The notes under the pieces: model-generated
What the model was told of the DNA's origin: nothing
What the model saw: the letters and a program-made list of their open reading frames with translations, nothing else
Database searches by the model: none
In this document: in pieces, positions 36,901-47,641 of the stretch
How the letters are laid out: each line of letters starts with the position of its first letter
Numbering within the stretch: the first letter of the stretch is position 1
Made by a program: the position numbers and the translations under genes
NCBI GenBank assembly: GCA_958299035.1
Contig: CATQJL010000326.1
Coordinates: forward strand, 4,850,232-4,914,231
Direction of reading: 5' to 3'
Length of the DNA stretch: 64,000 bases
Source: Cylicocyclus nassatus
Lineage: Eukaryota; Nematoda; Chromadorea; Rhabditida; Strongylidae

Positions 36901-37468
36901 CTTTTTTAGTAGATGTCTTTATTTGAATCGCCACGCTGTAATTTTTGAAAAGTGTACAACGGTGCAACTATTGCTGAGTTATTAAAGATAATTTTCAAGG
37001 AACTGCTTCAACTATTTCATCTTTGGGAGCAATTCTTCTTGGATGACAATGTTGTTCAGTCATTCTACATTGCTCTAAAAAAGAAATTTGAAGGTATTTG
37101 TTCTTATTGTGACGCAGTATGGTGACAATTTGTGAACTCTTTTCTCTAGGCGATGACCTATTCAAAAAGACTGTATCTGATGTGGCAAATAACGTGATCA
37201 CCGAGTTTGTCAGTTCGATAGGTGATCCAGGCACTTTGTCGAAGGAGGTTGCTAGGCAATTCCATGCTGATACAGGTCCGAAAACACTTTTATTGTGAAT
37301 GGTTATTCAATTTGCTTTGGTTTAGTGTTTCTCAAGGATGCTTTCGAAGATCTTCGCACTGGGAACGTGGAACAACTGACCGCTCTAGAAGCACAGCTGG
37401 AGAGCAGGTATGCACAATAATACGAAGACTGTTATTTCACTCGCAGCGCAGTTTCAATCTGTTTCTAA
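33932..37468 (+). CDS. cogc-7: conserved oligomeric Golgi complex subunit 7 (COG7) homologue
   Basis: Exons: 33932-33952, 34061-34227, 34280-34448, 34776-34892, 35015-35171, 35214-35343, 35417-35570, 35634-35780, 35998-36138, 36201-36363, 36413-36531, 36675-36785, 36801-36887, 37000-37093, 37150-37275, 37326-37407, 37447-37468; about 669 residues (human 770). The N-terminal third is coiled coil (KLEKTKSSIEEARVKYENMN). The best COG7 matches are LADMQNSQETLANFL, EFEEVKDRFLAWQSTALIFA, and LPAFSTPPHEYITTVGQ against human LPAFSLTPLEYISNIGQ. Known role: a lobe-B subunit of the COG tether, needed for retrograde intra-Golgi traffic and glycosylation-enzyme recycling. All junctions are phase-consistent except 36785/36801. 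Conserved sequence on both sides is in one frame there, but separated by 15 bp that include an in-frame TAG (36798-36800), too short for a normal intron. See findings. The start and last exon are tentative. Confidence 0.88.
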
Positions 37469-37715
37469 TACTCGAGAAGATCATATGTATCATGATGTAT
37501 GCGTTCTAGAATTTCTGAACATAAGCATTGATCATTGTAGAGATCTACAGGCAATTCTATCCTTACTGCTTTGTTTTTGAAAACCAAGATGGAGTGTATC
37601 AGCTCCGCTTCATGAATAACCATATATGTGCAAATTCTTATTTATTTCTTGTTGAATGTGACTTTTAATACGGGGTTGTTTGTGAGCAAGCTCTTGTTTA
37701 TTTATTGGTTTATCA

Positions 37716-37721
37716 AATAAA
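37716..37721 (+). terminator. probable poly(A) signal AATAAA of COG7
   Basis: AATAAA lies 248 bp after the inferred COG7 stop, following a T-rich run. It is the clearest signal in the 3' flank. Confidence 0.5.
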
Positions 37722-38044
37722 AACTGAAAAGAAACAAATGTTATGCAAAAAACATGATACAGTTTCTTCATTCGAAAACATCCTATCCTTTACAGCTCAT
37801 ATTGACAATGCATTGATTCTTACAACACTTCTATGCAGATTCGGCAGGCCAGACATGACTTAGACATTTCATCGAATTAAATCGTACAACAGCATTCAAA
37901 GCATAATAATGAAAAAAGATGAGCAATAAAGGAGGAGAAAAAGTGATACTTGATGATATGGAATCGCCTCAGCTTAATCATTATGGATTTATGCCGTTGT
38001 TATTTGCTCCACTAACAAAAAAAATCAGTTGTTTCACTCTCATT

Positions 38045-38170
38045 AACCAGGCTGTGTCTAGAGATGCCCTTGTGCCAGCGTCGTGCTAGCGTCGTGCCAA
38101 CGCTATTGTACGTGCAACTACTAATTGATTGACGGCGCTAGTGCAGGCAAACTTGGGCGCAAGCTTACAT
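38045..38170. repeat. GC-rich GTGCCAGCGC palindromic repeat, copy 3
   Basis: It contains CTTGTGCCAGCGTCGTGC, a repeated GTCGTGCCAACGC unit and the opposed GACGGCGCTAGTGCAGGC. It lies in the 3' flank between COG7 and the membrane-protein gene. Confidence 0.75.
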
Positions 38171-38278
38171 TCGCACTTTTTCGGGCTGATACTAATATTC
38201 AAGTTACGCTTGAAAAGAAACAACCAGAGATCTGATAAATAAGCTCAATCAGGATCTTATGAGATCGAAAATTATTAT

Positions 38279-41200
38279 TCATCCATTAGTGAATGCTGAG
38301 CCGTTTAAACCCCAAAAAATGCTTATAGCAAGGGCGATAACAGCAATACCTCCTGTCAAACCAACAAGCACATAAGATTGCTTGTTTTCTAGTTTTACAA
38401 GATCATGTTCCCCAGATAAGTACATCAGCTGAAGTTCGGTGAGTGGGTTGTTGATAGAATTCCACATAGTGTCGTGGAGTGGAGGACATTCTTCCGTCAC
38501 ATTTGGCACATTCGGTAGCAAGAGGTCGATGAGTTCCCACACCTTAAGGGTAGAACATCATTAATTACATTAGATAAGGGACTGTTGATAAATGAGAGGG
38601 AATTGCGTTAACCAATCGCCGAAGCGGTGCGTCTTTGATTGGTTAACGCCACGGCTACGATTGGCCAGGCTTTGAGCAGGGCGGAGCAAAGGCGGTAGAC
38701 CCAAAAAGTCGTGAGCACGAACTGGGCAGCATTGCAGGTTTTCTGCCGTTAGGTTGAAAGAAATCTTCTTGGACATCCCATTATAGCTGCAGCGGTCCAT
38801 AATTATTCTCGAAAAATAACAATGGACAAATACATAATTAATATGCTAAGAAATCAAAAGAATCAATAATTTGCTGACCAAAAATTCTATAGTCAGAAAC
38901 TAGTTACGAATTTCTGCAAACGTTATAAATTCTCTTCAAGTAGAGTAGTAGAGATTACTTGTATACTGGAAATTTTATGCGATTTGGTCTACCAATAAGA
39001 AATTCGGTAGTGGGGATAGTGGTTTCGTGAAGTTTGCCTTGGTAAACGGCTCTGCATCTTCATTTCTAGAATAAATTGAGAACAATCGGCCAAAAATAAC
39101 AGCCGGTTATATTGACACGAGTTCGCCTTTTTCAACTATGAAGGTTTCTATCCAAGCCGAAGCTTGATTTTATGAAGTGGGGAGCGGAATCATAGGCAGG
39201 TATGCTTTGTTAAGACGCTTGACTTCCAAAGAACACGGTTCATATTGCCTTTTCTTGGCATTAAACGTATTTTGATCCTACACAGAATTCATAGCTGATT
39301 GATAAAATATTACCGGAGTAAGATTTTGTAAACCTTGATGTTATATTTAATGCTAACAGCTGAGCATTGGAAGATGGACTATTTTGCGATGCTAAACGAT
39401 TAATAAAAATTTTTGTCCTATATTCTTCGCTATCACTGACAAAAAGGGGATCAATTTTTCTAAAAACATCTAAATTTCTGCTCACCGCATGAGGTTTGTA
39501 ATCTTGGAATAGTATACTGTAGCTTGACTGATGCAAAAGAAACATCTGCCGGCAAGTAGCTTCATCCAGAAGAGGTAATCGCTTATAGAGAACCACACTC
39601 ATGGCAGCTGGAAGAGGTGTTGAAAGATGTACCGGCCGCACACCAGTGTACATGTGAGCTGTTCTGAAAATGTTCAAGTTTAGCTAAGGTTTATCCACAA
39701 ATCAAACTTAAAAGTGTTGAAACTGCGTATTCTTTGAAGTTATTTCTGGCAAGTACATTTACTATTTTCATTCTTGAAAAACAGAGCAAAAGTTTATGTT
39801 ATAGGATTTCATGTTCTACAATTTGCGGGGTAGGATCGTTCGCGAGAAGGTAAAAGTAGTCTAATTGAACTACATATTCTAATTGCATGGTCTAATCTCG
39901 AAATACTTTTGGACTTTCTTTTTTAGACTCTTCGAACAGATTTGGTAATTAAAGGGTAGAGCAAAAATTTTGCGGTACTAGATGAAAAATACAGGGTGTC
40001 TCAAAAAATGTGCCTCCTGTTTGATTGTTAATAATTCTTTTGTCACTGAATCTTTCCGAGGAGCTTTAGATGTCATTTTGTAGAGCTGGCTTTATCTTAG
40101 ATTTTAGGTATGGAGAGGAATTTCGTCGTTGAGGGTCTCATTTTACCTCTAAATAAGGATTAAAGAATTTGAAAACTCTTACACTAGGTCAATCAGGCTC
40201 GCTGATCCCAAATTTGAAACTCACACTTCACCGTAACGCTTTTTTCAAATTTTATGGGAGATACAAGGTGACGACGGATTTCTGATATTCGTCAAAAATT
40301 TGATTATGCCATTCAAAAAGCTCTGCGAACACGCAAAAACATATCTAGTGAGATTAGCATGCATGAAAACCTTGTTACACATATTTTCAGATTTTTGAAT
40401 TTTTTTTTGAACGGGTCTCTCTCACAGTGGCGCCATATGCTGTTCCTACCGTAATACAGCAATGAGGGGAGATTGGTATTTCAATCCGTACTGTAAATCT
40501 AAGTTTGAAGCCTGCTCTACAACAACGATACCTAACCCATTCCGAAAAAACTCATGGGAAGAGGGTCATTAACAATCAAACAGTAAGCACATTTTTTGGG
40601 ACACCCTGTATAATACAACACTTTGGCTTCATCCGTTTAACAGTCAAGAATCTCAAACAATATTTAGGTCTTGCTTCCAAATTTTCTGAGACAGCAGTTG
40701 CAGTTCGGAAGCAAAATAACATTAGGAAAGAGAAGGAAGAAATACAATAATGCAGGTCCCCTGATAGGGATGTGCCATTTCAAAATAGTCATGTTTCATC
40801 TTAAATCGACAACGGTTGCGCAAACCCATGGTATATGCAAGATCAATCGCGAACAAACGACCGAACTTCTTTTGATTGCTTATGTGGCTAGTGTGAAGCG
40901 GGAGAAATTGTATAGCCGCAGCTATTATCAAAGTCCTTATCAAATCATCCAAAAATGTTGTGTTGTACTACCGCTGTTAAATGCACTTACTATTGCTACT
41001 ACCGCTGTTATTACTATTTATCAAGCTGTCGTTTTAAATGCTATTTTCAAAAACAATATTGTTTTATGAAATAATGATTTAAAATGATAATAATATTAAC
41101 AACAGGAAATTAACAATAACAACAGAAATAATAATAACAACAATAACAATAGAAATAACAAAAATATAAATGATAATGATAATGTAATAATAATGTTAAT

Positions 41201-44068
41201 AATAATAAATAATAAATAATAAATAATAAATAATACTAATAAATAATAAATAATAAGTAATAATAACTAGCTTGCTTACCCGGCTCCGCTCGACCCTGTC
41301 AAAACACTGTGATAAAGGTCCCATCCTTATCCCTGTATAGCCTTTCCCTGTCCCATTTCTACACTTCATTTCCCGTTCCCTGTTTAGTTTTCGAAATCAG
41401 CATGCCCACTTACCCCCTGTGCCAACTCCCAGCCCTGTAGCTCAAACTTTGCAAAAAATCGATAAAATCGCCAGCCCTGCAGCTCAAACTTTGCAAAATC
41501 GATAAAGTCGATAAAAGTAATCGATAATTCCGAAAACTAATATTGTATTCGTAATCAGCATGCACGATTACCACCTTGTGCCAACTCCCAGCCACGTAAC
41601 CCAAACTTTGCAAATCGATAAAATCGGTAAACTAATGAATAATTCTAAAACCAATATTTATTCGGAATCCCCATGCTCACATACCCCCCTGTGCCGACTC
41701 CCAGTCCCGTAGGTGAACTCAGCAAAAAATCGATAAAAAACGATAAAATCGATATCGCTCGATGACGAAAAGGAGCCTATGACACGCTACCCGCCTCGAA
41801 GTATATGTGTGCCAAGTTTGGTCCAAATCGGTTCAGAAATAAAAATTTCTATTTCGCACAAACGTATACACATACATACATACCAGTGGCGTACCCAGGA
41901 TTTCGGCTCGGGGGGGGGGGGCGGCGAAAAATTTTTTCAAATGAAGGCGCGTGGCGTCAGCCACGCACTCTGAAAAAATTTTAGGGGCTTCCCAAATTTT
42001 TGCGGGCCCCCAACCCCCTAAAATCTGGAAAAAGGGGGCGTGGCGTCGGCCACGCCCCCGAAAAATTTTTTTTATAAGGCTAATTTGAATTTTTGAAAAA
42101 TTTTTAAAATTATTTTAATTGTTTACAAAAGTAAACAAGTCACTTGCACATTTTTATAACCCATGTAAGTAACTTTTTTCAAAAATTTCGCGACCCGTTC
42201 TCGGGGGGGGGGGCGCGCCCCCCCCTCGGTACGCCACTGATACATACATACATACACAACAGCTTTATATATATGATAATAAATAACAATAATAAATAAC
42301 AATAATAAATAACAATGGTATATAGTAGTAATAATAATAAACAATAATAATAAGTAGTAACAAGTAATAATAATAAATAATAACAAATAATAATAAATAA
42401 TATTAATAATAATTATACTTTGGTGATGCAGCAGACTTTGGTGAACAACCTAGTGATAAGCGATTGGTGTTAGCTTTACGGGACTAATTTCAGCAACGTT
42501 TGAGCGTTGAGGTCATCAAAAGTAAAAGAAATTTTTTTTTGAATAAGCAAATCAAAATACTATGATACCGCTCAGAAGAAAAGAAAACGAACCTTGCTAC
42601 GTTATTCCAGTAATGGAGAGGACAATACCGCTCGTTATTGACGAAGACGAGAAATTTCTCGGAGCAGTTTGAACTGCTGGTTATGAGGTAGTCAAGAGCA
42701 GTATGATTTTGAGGTACTTCCACTTTGACGCTATCTAGTGCAACGATCCATCTCGACACGGATTGCTAGAATAGTATGTTTTTTATTATTATAAAGGACA
42801 TCAAAGTACTTAAAGCTATTCATTTATATTACTAGCAATCCATATTCCGTAATACTACTACTTTAAGCTTCTTCATTATAAAAACATCCTCGATTTATTT
42901 CTCAAATTTAAGTAAGCTTGATCTATTCATTGACAGCCAAGGCATCTCCTTCAAGGCCCTAAGCCGTCCGGAGTCGTTCGTTTGCCGGCGTTGTGCCAGC
43001 GCGTGCTAGGGCTGTGCCAGAATCCACATGGACGCACCCTGTATTGAATCGTCCTGCTGGCATGGCGTTAGCACGGCGCTGGCACACGAACTGTAGGCGC
43101 TATTTTGACTGCAGGTGCCTTTTATATAAAGTTCTAGACGCTCCATAAAATACTAGTGACTCGCTTACCCTACTAGTGATGTTTCCATTGAAATAAGTAG
43201 GAGTTTGTGCAATAAAATACACTAGTGCAGGAAACTGATCTATTCGAGACTCGTCGAGGAAAGGCAGAGACTGAAACGAAACAATTGTAATCAAAACCAT
43301 AGCGGTTGATTGAATACAAACCTTTCTATACGTGTAGTAATGATAACCTATAATTTCATTACCGTGGTACTGTTTATCCTCATTTATGTCCCTAACCCAC
43401 TGAGGAATCTGAAAAGACAAGCATATTTTAGTCGTTTATAGTAGAAAATTCTGATTATCAGGTTGATACATAGGTCTTGCGGTAAAATTTTACAAAAACC
43501 GTTTGATTTTCAAAAAGTTTGGTCAAAAATTCAGTTCAAAAATTTCAATTTATGTTCATATAATCTTTTCGAAAATATTAACGTTTTGCGACACGTACAA
43601 AAAACTGCATCTTATTATAATTATTAAACTTTTTTAGTTTGAAAACAAGGAATTGAACGAAAAATTTGAAATCATAGGCATTCTGAGAAACGTCCATTCG
43701 ACAGGAGTTCCTTTCAAATAAAAGAAGCATATCTTAAAACCAAAAGCAAAACTAAAATAAGAATTCAGTAGTTAGCATTTTCAACACAAAAACACGTACC
43801 AATGAACGTAATCTTGGGCAGTTTCTCCGACAAAGTAACAACACCAATCGTCCATATTCGGTACGCTGTTCAATGATAGCTGTTGTTCGAAGAAATGCTT
43901 TTTCAGCAGTATCTGTAATACTTTCATTGAAGGCTGAAGTTACTGATCAAAGGAAAAATTCATGGAAATATCTTTACCAATGGTTGAAAACAGCTCTTGC
44001 ATCTCTTGCCGCTTCAACAAAACCGATGCTTGAGCTAGAACTGCGACGAGGCACAGCTCTAGCAGCAT
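38279..44068 (-). CDS. unrecognised type I single-pass membrane glycoprotein
   Basis: Eight exons: 43978-44068, 43800-43933, 43322-43408, 43169-43270, 42593-42765, 39334-39663, 38993-39065, 38279-38542; 417 residues, phases consistent. I chose the ATG at 44068 because it opens a signal peptide (MLLELCLVAVLAQASVLL) 31 bp after a TGTTCAG acceptor. The lumenal part holds many Asn-X-Ser/Thr sites (FNESI, GNITSR, QNHTAL, SNCSEK, LNITSR, ANFTKP, PNVTEE). It has few cysteines and a Trp/Tyr-rich block (GYHYYTYRKSLPF). One membrane segment lies near the C-terminus (SYVLVGLTGGIAVIALAI), followed by a short tail ending SAFTNG. I do not recognise the family; a nematode-restricted surface protein is possible. 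Exon 42593-42765 is followed by a 2.9-kb intron packed with mobile elements. The last acceptor is AAG. An upstream frame starting at 44295 could not be joined in phase. Confidence 0.72.
38605..38649. repeat. 13-bp perfect-stem hairpin in an intron
   Basis: GCGTTAACCAATC (38605-38617) and its exact complement (38637-38649) enclose 19 bp. It lies in the last intron of the membrane-protein gene (38543-38992). The following 100 bp are GC-rich, so it may be one end of a larger degraded element. Confidence 0.75.
39992..40608. mobile_element. mariner-like MITE, 617 bp, CAGGGTGTC ends and TA target site
   Basis: TA|CAGGGTGTCTCAAAAAATGT at the left and the inverse ATTTTTTGGGACACCCTG|TA at the right, with inner TGTTTGATTGTTAAT repeated inverted. 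CAGGGTGTCCCA ends flanked by TA are common in animal mariner-derived MITEs. It lies in the large intron 39664-42592 of the membrane-protein gene. No transposase frame. Confidence 0.88.
41040..41270. repeat. AAT/AAC-rich microsatellite
   Basis: A long run of AATAATAAC- and AATAAATAAT-type units with interruptions, in the large intron of the membrane-protein gene. A matching run follows the nested hAT-like element at 42248-42420. Confidence 0.9.
41275..41875 (+). repeat. retroposon-like repeat ending in (CATA)n
   Basis: It opens CTTGCTTACCCGGCTCCGCTCG. It carries three imperfect internal copies of a unit with TGTGCCAACTCCCAGCC and AAACTTTGCAAA...CGATAAAATCG. It closes with GTGCCAAGTTTGGTCC and AAATCGGTTCAGAAATAAAA, then a CATA tail. 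This 3' pattern is widespread in invertebrate retroposons, but I cannot assign a family from sequence alone. Confidence 0.55.
41884..42239. mobile_element. hAT-like MITE, 356 bp, perfect 8-bp target duplication
   Basis: The ends CAGTGGCGTACC and GGTACGCCACTG are exact inverted repeats. Both sides carry ATACATAC (41876-41883 and 42240-42247), an 8-bp duplication as expected for hAT, although it lies in a CATA repeat. G-runs and C-runs lie just inside each end. A second copy begins at 63897 in the opposite orientation. Confidence 0.88.
42248..42420. repeat. TAA/TAACAA microsatellite
   Basis: ATACATACATAC runs into AATAATAAATAACAA-type units after the hAT-like element. The 83-87-codon hydrophobic frames read from it on either strand are artefacts of the simple repeat. 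Confidence 0.88.
42962..43095. repeat. GC-rich GTGCCAGCGC palindromic repeat, copy 4
   Basis: The left arm has GTTGTGCCAGCGCGTGCTAG. The right arm has the opposed TTAGCACGGCGCTGGCACAC. The outer GTTCGTTTGCC and GTGTGCCAG parts also pair with the far side. It lies in the intron 42766-43168 of the membrane-protein gene. Confidence 0.82.
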
Positions 44069-44099
44069 ATCAGTGGGCGAATGCACACTTTTCGCTTGG

Positions 44100-44101
44100 C
44101 T
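44100..44101 (-). promoter_or_regulatory. probable spliced-leader acceptor of the membrane-protein gene
   Basis: On the coding strand TTTTTACATGTTCAG ends 31 bp before the ATG at 44068. No upstream exon can be joined to it in phase, which favours trans-splicing here. Confidence 0.4.
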
Positions 44102-47100
44102 GAACATGTAAAAATAATAAAAAATGAAAATATAACGCAAAAAACAAAGGACAAGAAAAAAATGATGAAACTATCGCTTACACGACTCACGACGATGTAG
44201 CAAACGTATGGAAAGCAAAGCATGTGCGTTCTGAGCTTTACACTATGTCCGCTAACATGTGCTCCCATTTTGCACCGAAAAACTGCCAACCACATTCTAA
44301 AAAAATTTTTTTGAAGCTTATTGCCGGTTGGCTCGAAAAAATTTGACGGGAACAGGATTTTCAGATTGCTTCTAATGCCTCACAGCTACCTTTGAAGAAG
44401 GGATGACTTCAAGTTTACATCGCTCTAATAGAATATTGCTCTTAACAGGCTTCCTCTAAACGTTTCAGAATACCAGCAGCCAAAAAAAGACACAAAAATC
44501 TTTAAATTTTATATCCGTTTGGGCCATATCACAAAAGCTTGTGTTCTCGATAAAAAAACTTGTCCTTTCAAACAGAGACAGAAATTGGGGCTAACTTTTT
44601 CCTCAATACAAAGATTTTCTTATGTGAGAAGTATTAGGTTGGTGTACGAGTTTTGTTACACTCACGGGAAAAGCCTCCATAACTTCCTCAAAACTTTCCC
44701 ACATCACCAAATTATGTGAATTGGTGTGGATTTTCGATATGTACATGTCACACGTAAAAGATCCAATTTCTGAATCTTTGAAATTTTACCGAGTTTTTGA
44801 CAAATTTTTTACTGCATTAATGTTTGCTTGAACTATCCTGCTTTCGTATTACTATTGTTGCTCCCTTAAACCCATAATAAATCTAAAAAGACGAAAACGA
44901 GAATGAGAATAATTTTTTCGAAAAGGAAAATGTTTTGGAGTGCTTTAGAAAATTGCGCTTATAAACACTGATGTGGCAAACTATGTGAAGACTCCTTTTT
45001 TATTGACTTCAGCACTGATCGTTCCTGACTTATTACTTTTCATAACCACAGTTTTGAAGAACTGATTTAATATTGTGTAACCGTCGCAGACTTGATTTTT
45101 AGTGTGAACGAGGAAATAATGATAATATGTTCTAGAGAATCTTCATACTGCTTAACCATCGCCCAGGTTTCCCTTCTCCATTGTAGCTTTCATAAGCATC
45201 TCTGAGATCACCAAAATTATACTTACATTTTTATCCTCACTTCCTGTCTTAAAGTCGAATAAACGCTACGGAACAATCTCACTCAACATGGGAGAAGATA
45301 TTCCTCGCCTTGAATCACTTTTCTTACGAAGGGAATAAATATTTTCCATACGGAAAAGTGTTGACATACATCTTTTAGATGCGAAGTGGTTTTTCATTAA
45401 AAATTTACTTGTTGTGGACTCATTAGCTAAAATGTGCGATTTCATATAATGAGAGACCTAAAATGGGGATGGCTGACTTTCTGGTTACTCGTAACAATAA
45501 GTTCCATACCTTGTTCCCATCATTAGCCATCTTAGACTTCACATGAAAGCATTTTTCAGTGTTGACGGTGTTTCTGGTCAACAGTTTTTCTCCAGATCCA
45601 ATAAATGCTGTATGCCTTATCCCCCGTGAAATTTTAAATCCCTAAACATTTTAAATTGAACTTCAAGTGCATGAAGCAAAGCAAAAATGAGGCAAATAGC
45701 ATTTCCTCTACATATTGTCGAATTATATAGCTTCGCGCAAAATCCAGCGAAGCTGTCCGTGCTGCGGAAGTTCCGAACAACGGCATGAAATGTATTCGGT
45801 CATTGAGCGTTTTGTTTGTTCAGATTTGGAAGGAGGTTACAACCATTCCTTCCGGCATAGCGAACGAAAGATTAGTGGAAATCCTAGAGCTTAACTATTG
45901 CTCTCTCTGGCTGCTCTGCCATAAACAACCTGAATAGTCTTAAACTCCTTCGACTTTGTTCTTGATACTATTCTTGGATAGCGAAGTAGTTTGGAGGCAA
46001 TTTATTCATTGAGTAACGTACTCCTTGAATGTCAGTTGTGTCTCATAGCGAGCTAAAACGATAAATGTCTTTATAAAGTGACAAGAAAAACTCAAGTAAA
46101 TGTGAAAATGTCAGCTATTGCACAACCAAAGCAATGATTCTACGCATACACAAACGCAGCGCAGCAATAAAAAGTGAACGATTAATTTACATGTACGTCC
46201 GTTCGGGGTAAAAGCTGCTCTATCTCGAATCAACGAGCACAATAGAAAACGCATCAAAGGTTGTAAGACGTACGATTGGAAAAGTAAAGAGGGTTCCGAT
46301 GGAGGATTATGCATAATAATGAGCATATTTACAAAGAAATTTACGGTCATGGAAATCGTGATTTACATGCAAATTTACAATGCAAGAAAAAAAAACATGA
46401 GGAAAATGCGAAAGAGTAGTTTAGAAAGTAAACAAAAAACACTAGGGTACATGAAAGAGTAGACATGTATCGATGATGCTACACGGGACAAAGCAAATGA
46501 GAATCACTGCTTGTGTACTATAACTGAACCTCTTAGGCTGCGTTTAGAGTTACTCGTGCCAGCGCCGTTCCAGGGTCGTTTCAGCATCGGGCCGGAACGT
46601 CTATCGCCAACAGCAAGCGCGTTTATGTCAGTTTGGACACATCGGTAGCACAGGGCTGGCGCGGCTTCGGAACAGTGCTGACACCACACTGGAACGGTGT
46701 TGGCACAGCGCTGGCATGTGAACAACTGTCAACCCTGTTTTAGATGGTTTAATTTTATCAGCTACTATGTAACACTTTTCATTTTATGATTGTTGAAAAC
46801 ATAGGAGACCCTCTACCGTAGATCAAAAGAATGGTGCGCGCAAAGCTAGAGGCAGTTTTATGCGGGTGAATCACTGAACGCAGGCAATGCGCTTCCTACG
46901 TGCACAGCTGCGACGCGGCTTTGGCGCAGCAAAGCGAAAACACGTTGTGCAAGCTGGAACTATTGTTACACCTCTACAGCAGGTTATGACTTTTACATGA
47001 TTGCGAATGATCATGCTTACCTCAAAATTTTTTGGAATTCTTTTTCTTCTGCAAAATTTTTGTAAGGTAGAACGCAACTATGAGTTCACAGCCTACTTCG

Positions 47101-47641
47101 GGGTAGCGGAACGAAGGGCGCGATTGCGCCTTTCGCGGCCAACTGGTCCTTTTGCAGTGGTGTTGCACGCCGTTCCAGGAACAGTAGTCCGCGTAGGCGG
47201 CTCAAACTGGCGGCTTTCGTTCCCTTACCCCTAGTTCGTACCAGTCATGCAAACGCGCTTCGTTCACCGTTCAGTGAGGGATTACAGATTGTAGTACACA
47301 AGCATAAATATCTATCACAACGATAATGAGAAAGGGCAGTAATGACGGCGGGAGCAATCTTTGCTACAATTGCTTACAATTAGACTAGAGCATGAAATCG
47401 GTTCTTCAACTAATCGTGACTAACATCCATAACTATATTATTATATATATCCGTAATGAAATTAAGCTCAGACTAATTCCGGTATTGTTTCCAAGTAAAT
47501 GACAGTAGAATGACGAGATAGAGAATGAATAGATGCTAATAGCATTGCAGAAAAGATGCTTGCACGTGGCTCGTGCTGCTTAAACTTTAGATTAATATAA
47601 GTGAGAGGCTGGTAAATTGTTTTTGGATATTTCCGCTCCAC
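44102..47641. other. 3.5-kb gap between the two orphan surface/secreted genes
   Basis: Mostly AT-rich sequence with one solo mariner-like end at about 44635 (TTAGGTTGGTGTACGAGTTT) and the GC-rich palindromic repeat at 46530-46730. About 46850-47230 is GC-richer than its surroundings and contains opposed short open frames, but no exon boundaries or recognisable protein. Confidence 0.5.
46530..46730. repeat. GC-rich GTGCCAGCGC palindromic repeat, copy 5 (longest)
   Basis: Multiple units: CGTGCCAGCGCCGTTCCAGG at the left and, opposed, GGAACGGTGTTGGCACAGCG with GCGCTGGCATG at the right. The whole reads as an imperfect 200-bp palindrome. A Cys-rich open frame on the minus strand here is a by-product of the repeat. 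Confidence 0.8.

Larger units (their letters stand above)
37469..38278. other. intergenic 3' flank between converging COG7 and membrane-protein genes
   Basis: AT-rich, with the COG7 poly(A) signal (37716-37721) and one GC-rich palindromic repeat (38045-38170). No coding sequence was recognised. Confidence 0.6.

Noticed and set aside
33932..37468. COG7 as a pseudogene because of the in-frame TAG
   Set aside because: All other exons keep phase and splice sites over about 640 codons, so a splice or sequence issue at one junction is more likely than decay.
42123..42386. Hydrophobic frame that looks like a membrane protein
   Set aside because: Translation of a TAA/TAACAA microsatellite and of the hAT-like element.
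44188..44295. Upstream coding exon of the membrane-protein gene starting MWLAVF
   Set aside because: Its donors are phase 0, while the next exon would need phase 2; starting at the signal peptide (44068) avoids the conflict.
46504..46725. Cys-rich minus-strand frame resembling a secreted peptide or zinc finger
   Set aside because: The cysteines come from repeated TGCCAGCGC-type units in the GC-rich palindromic repeat; there is no signal peptide or exon boundary.
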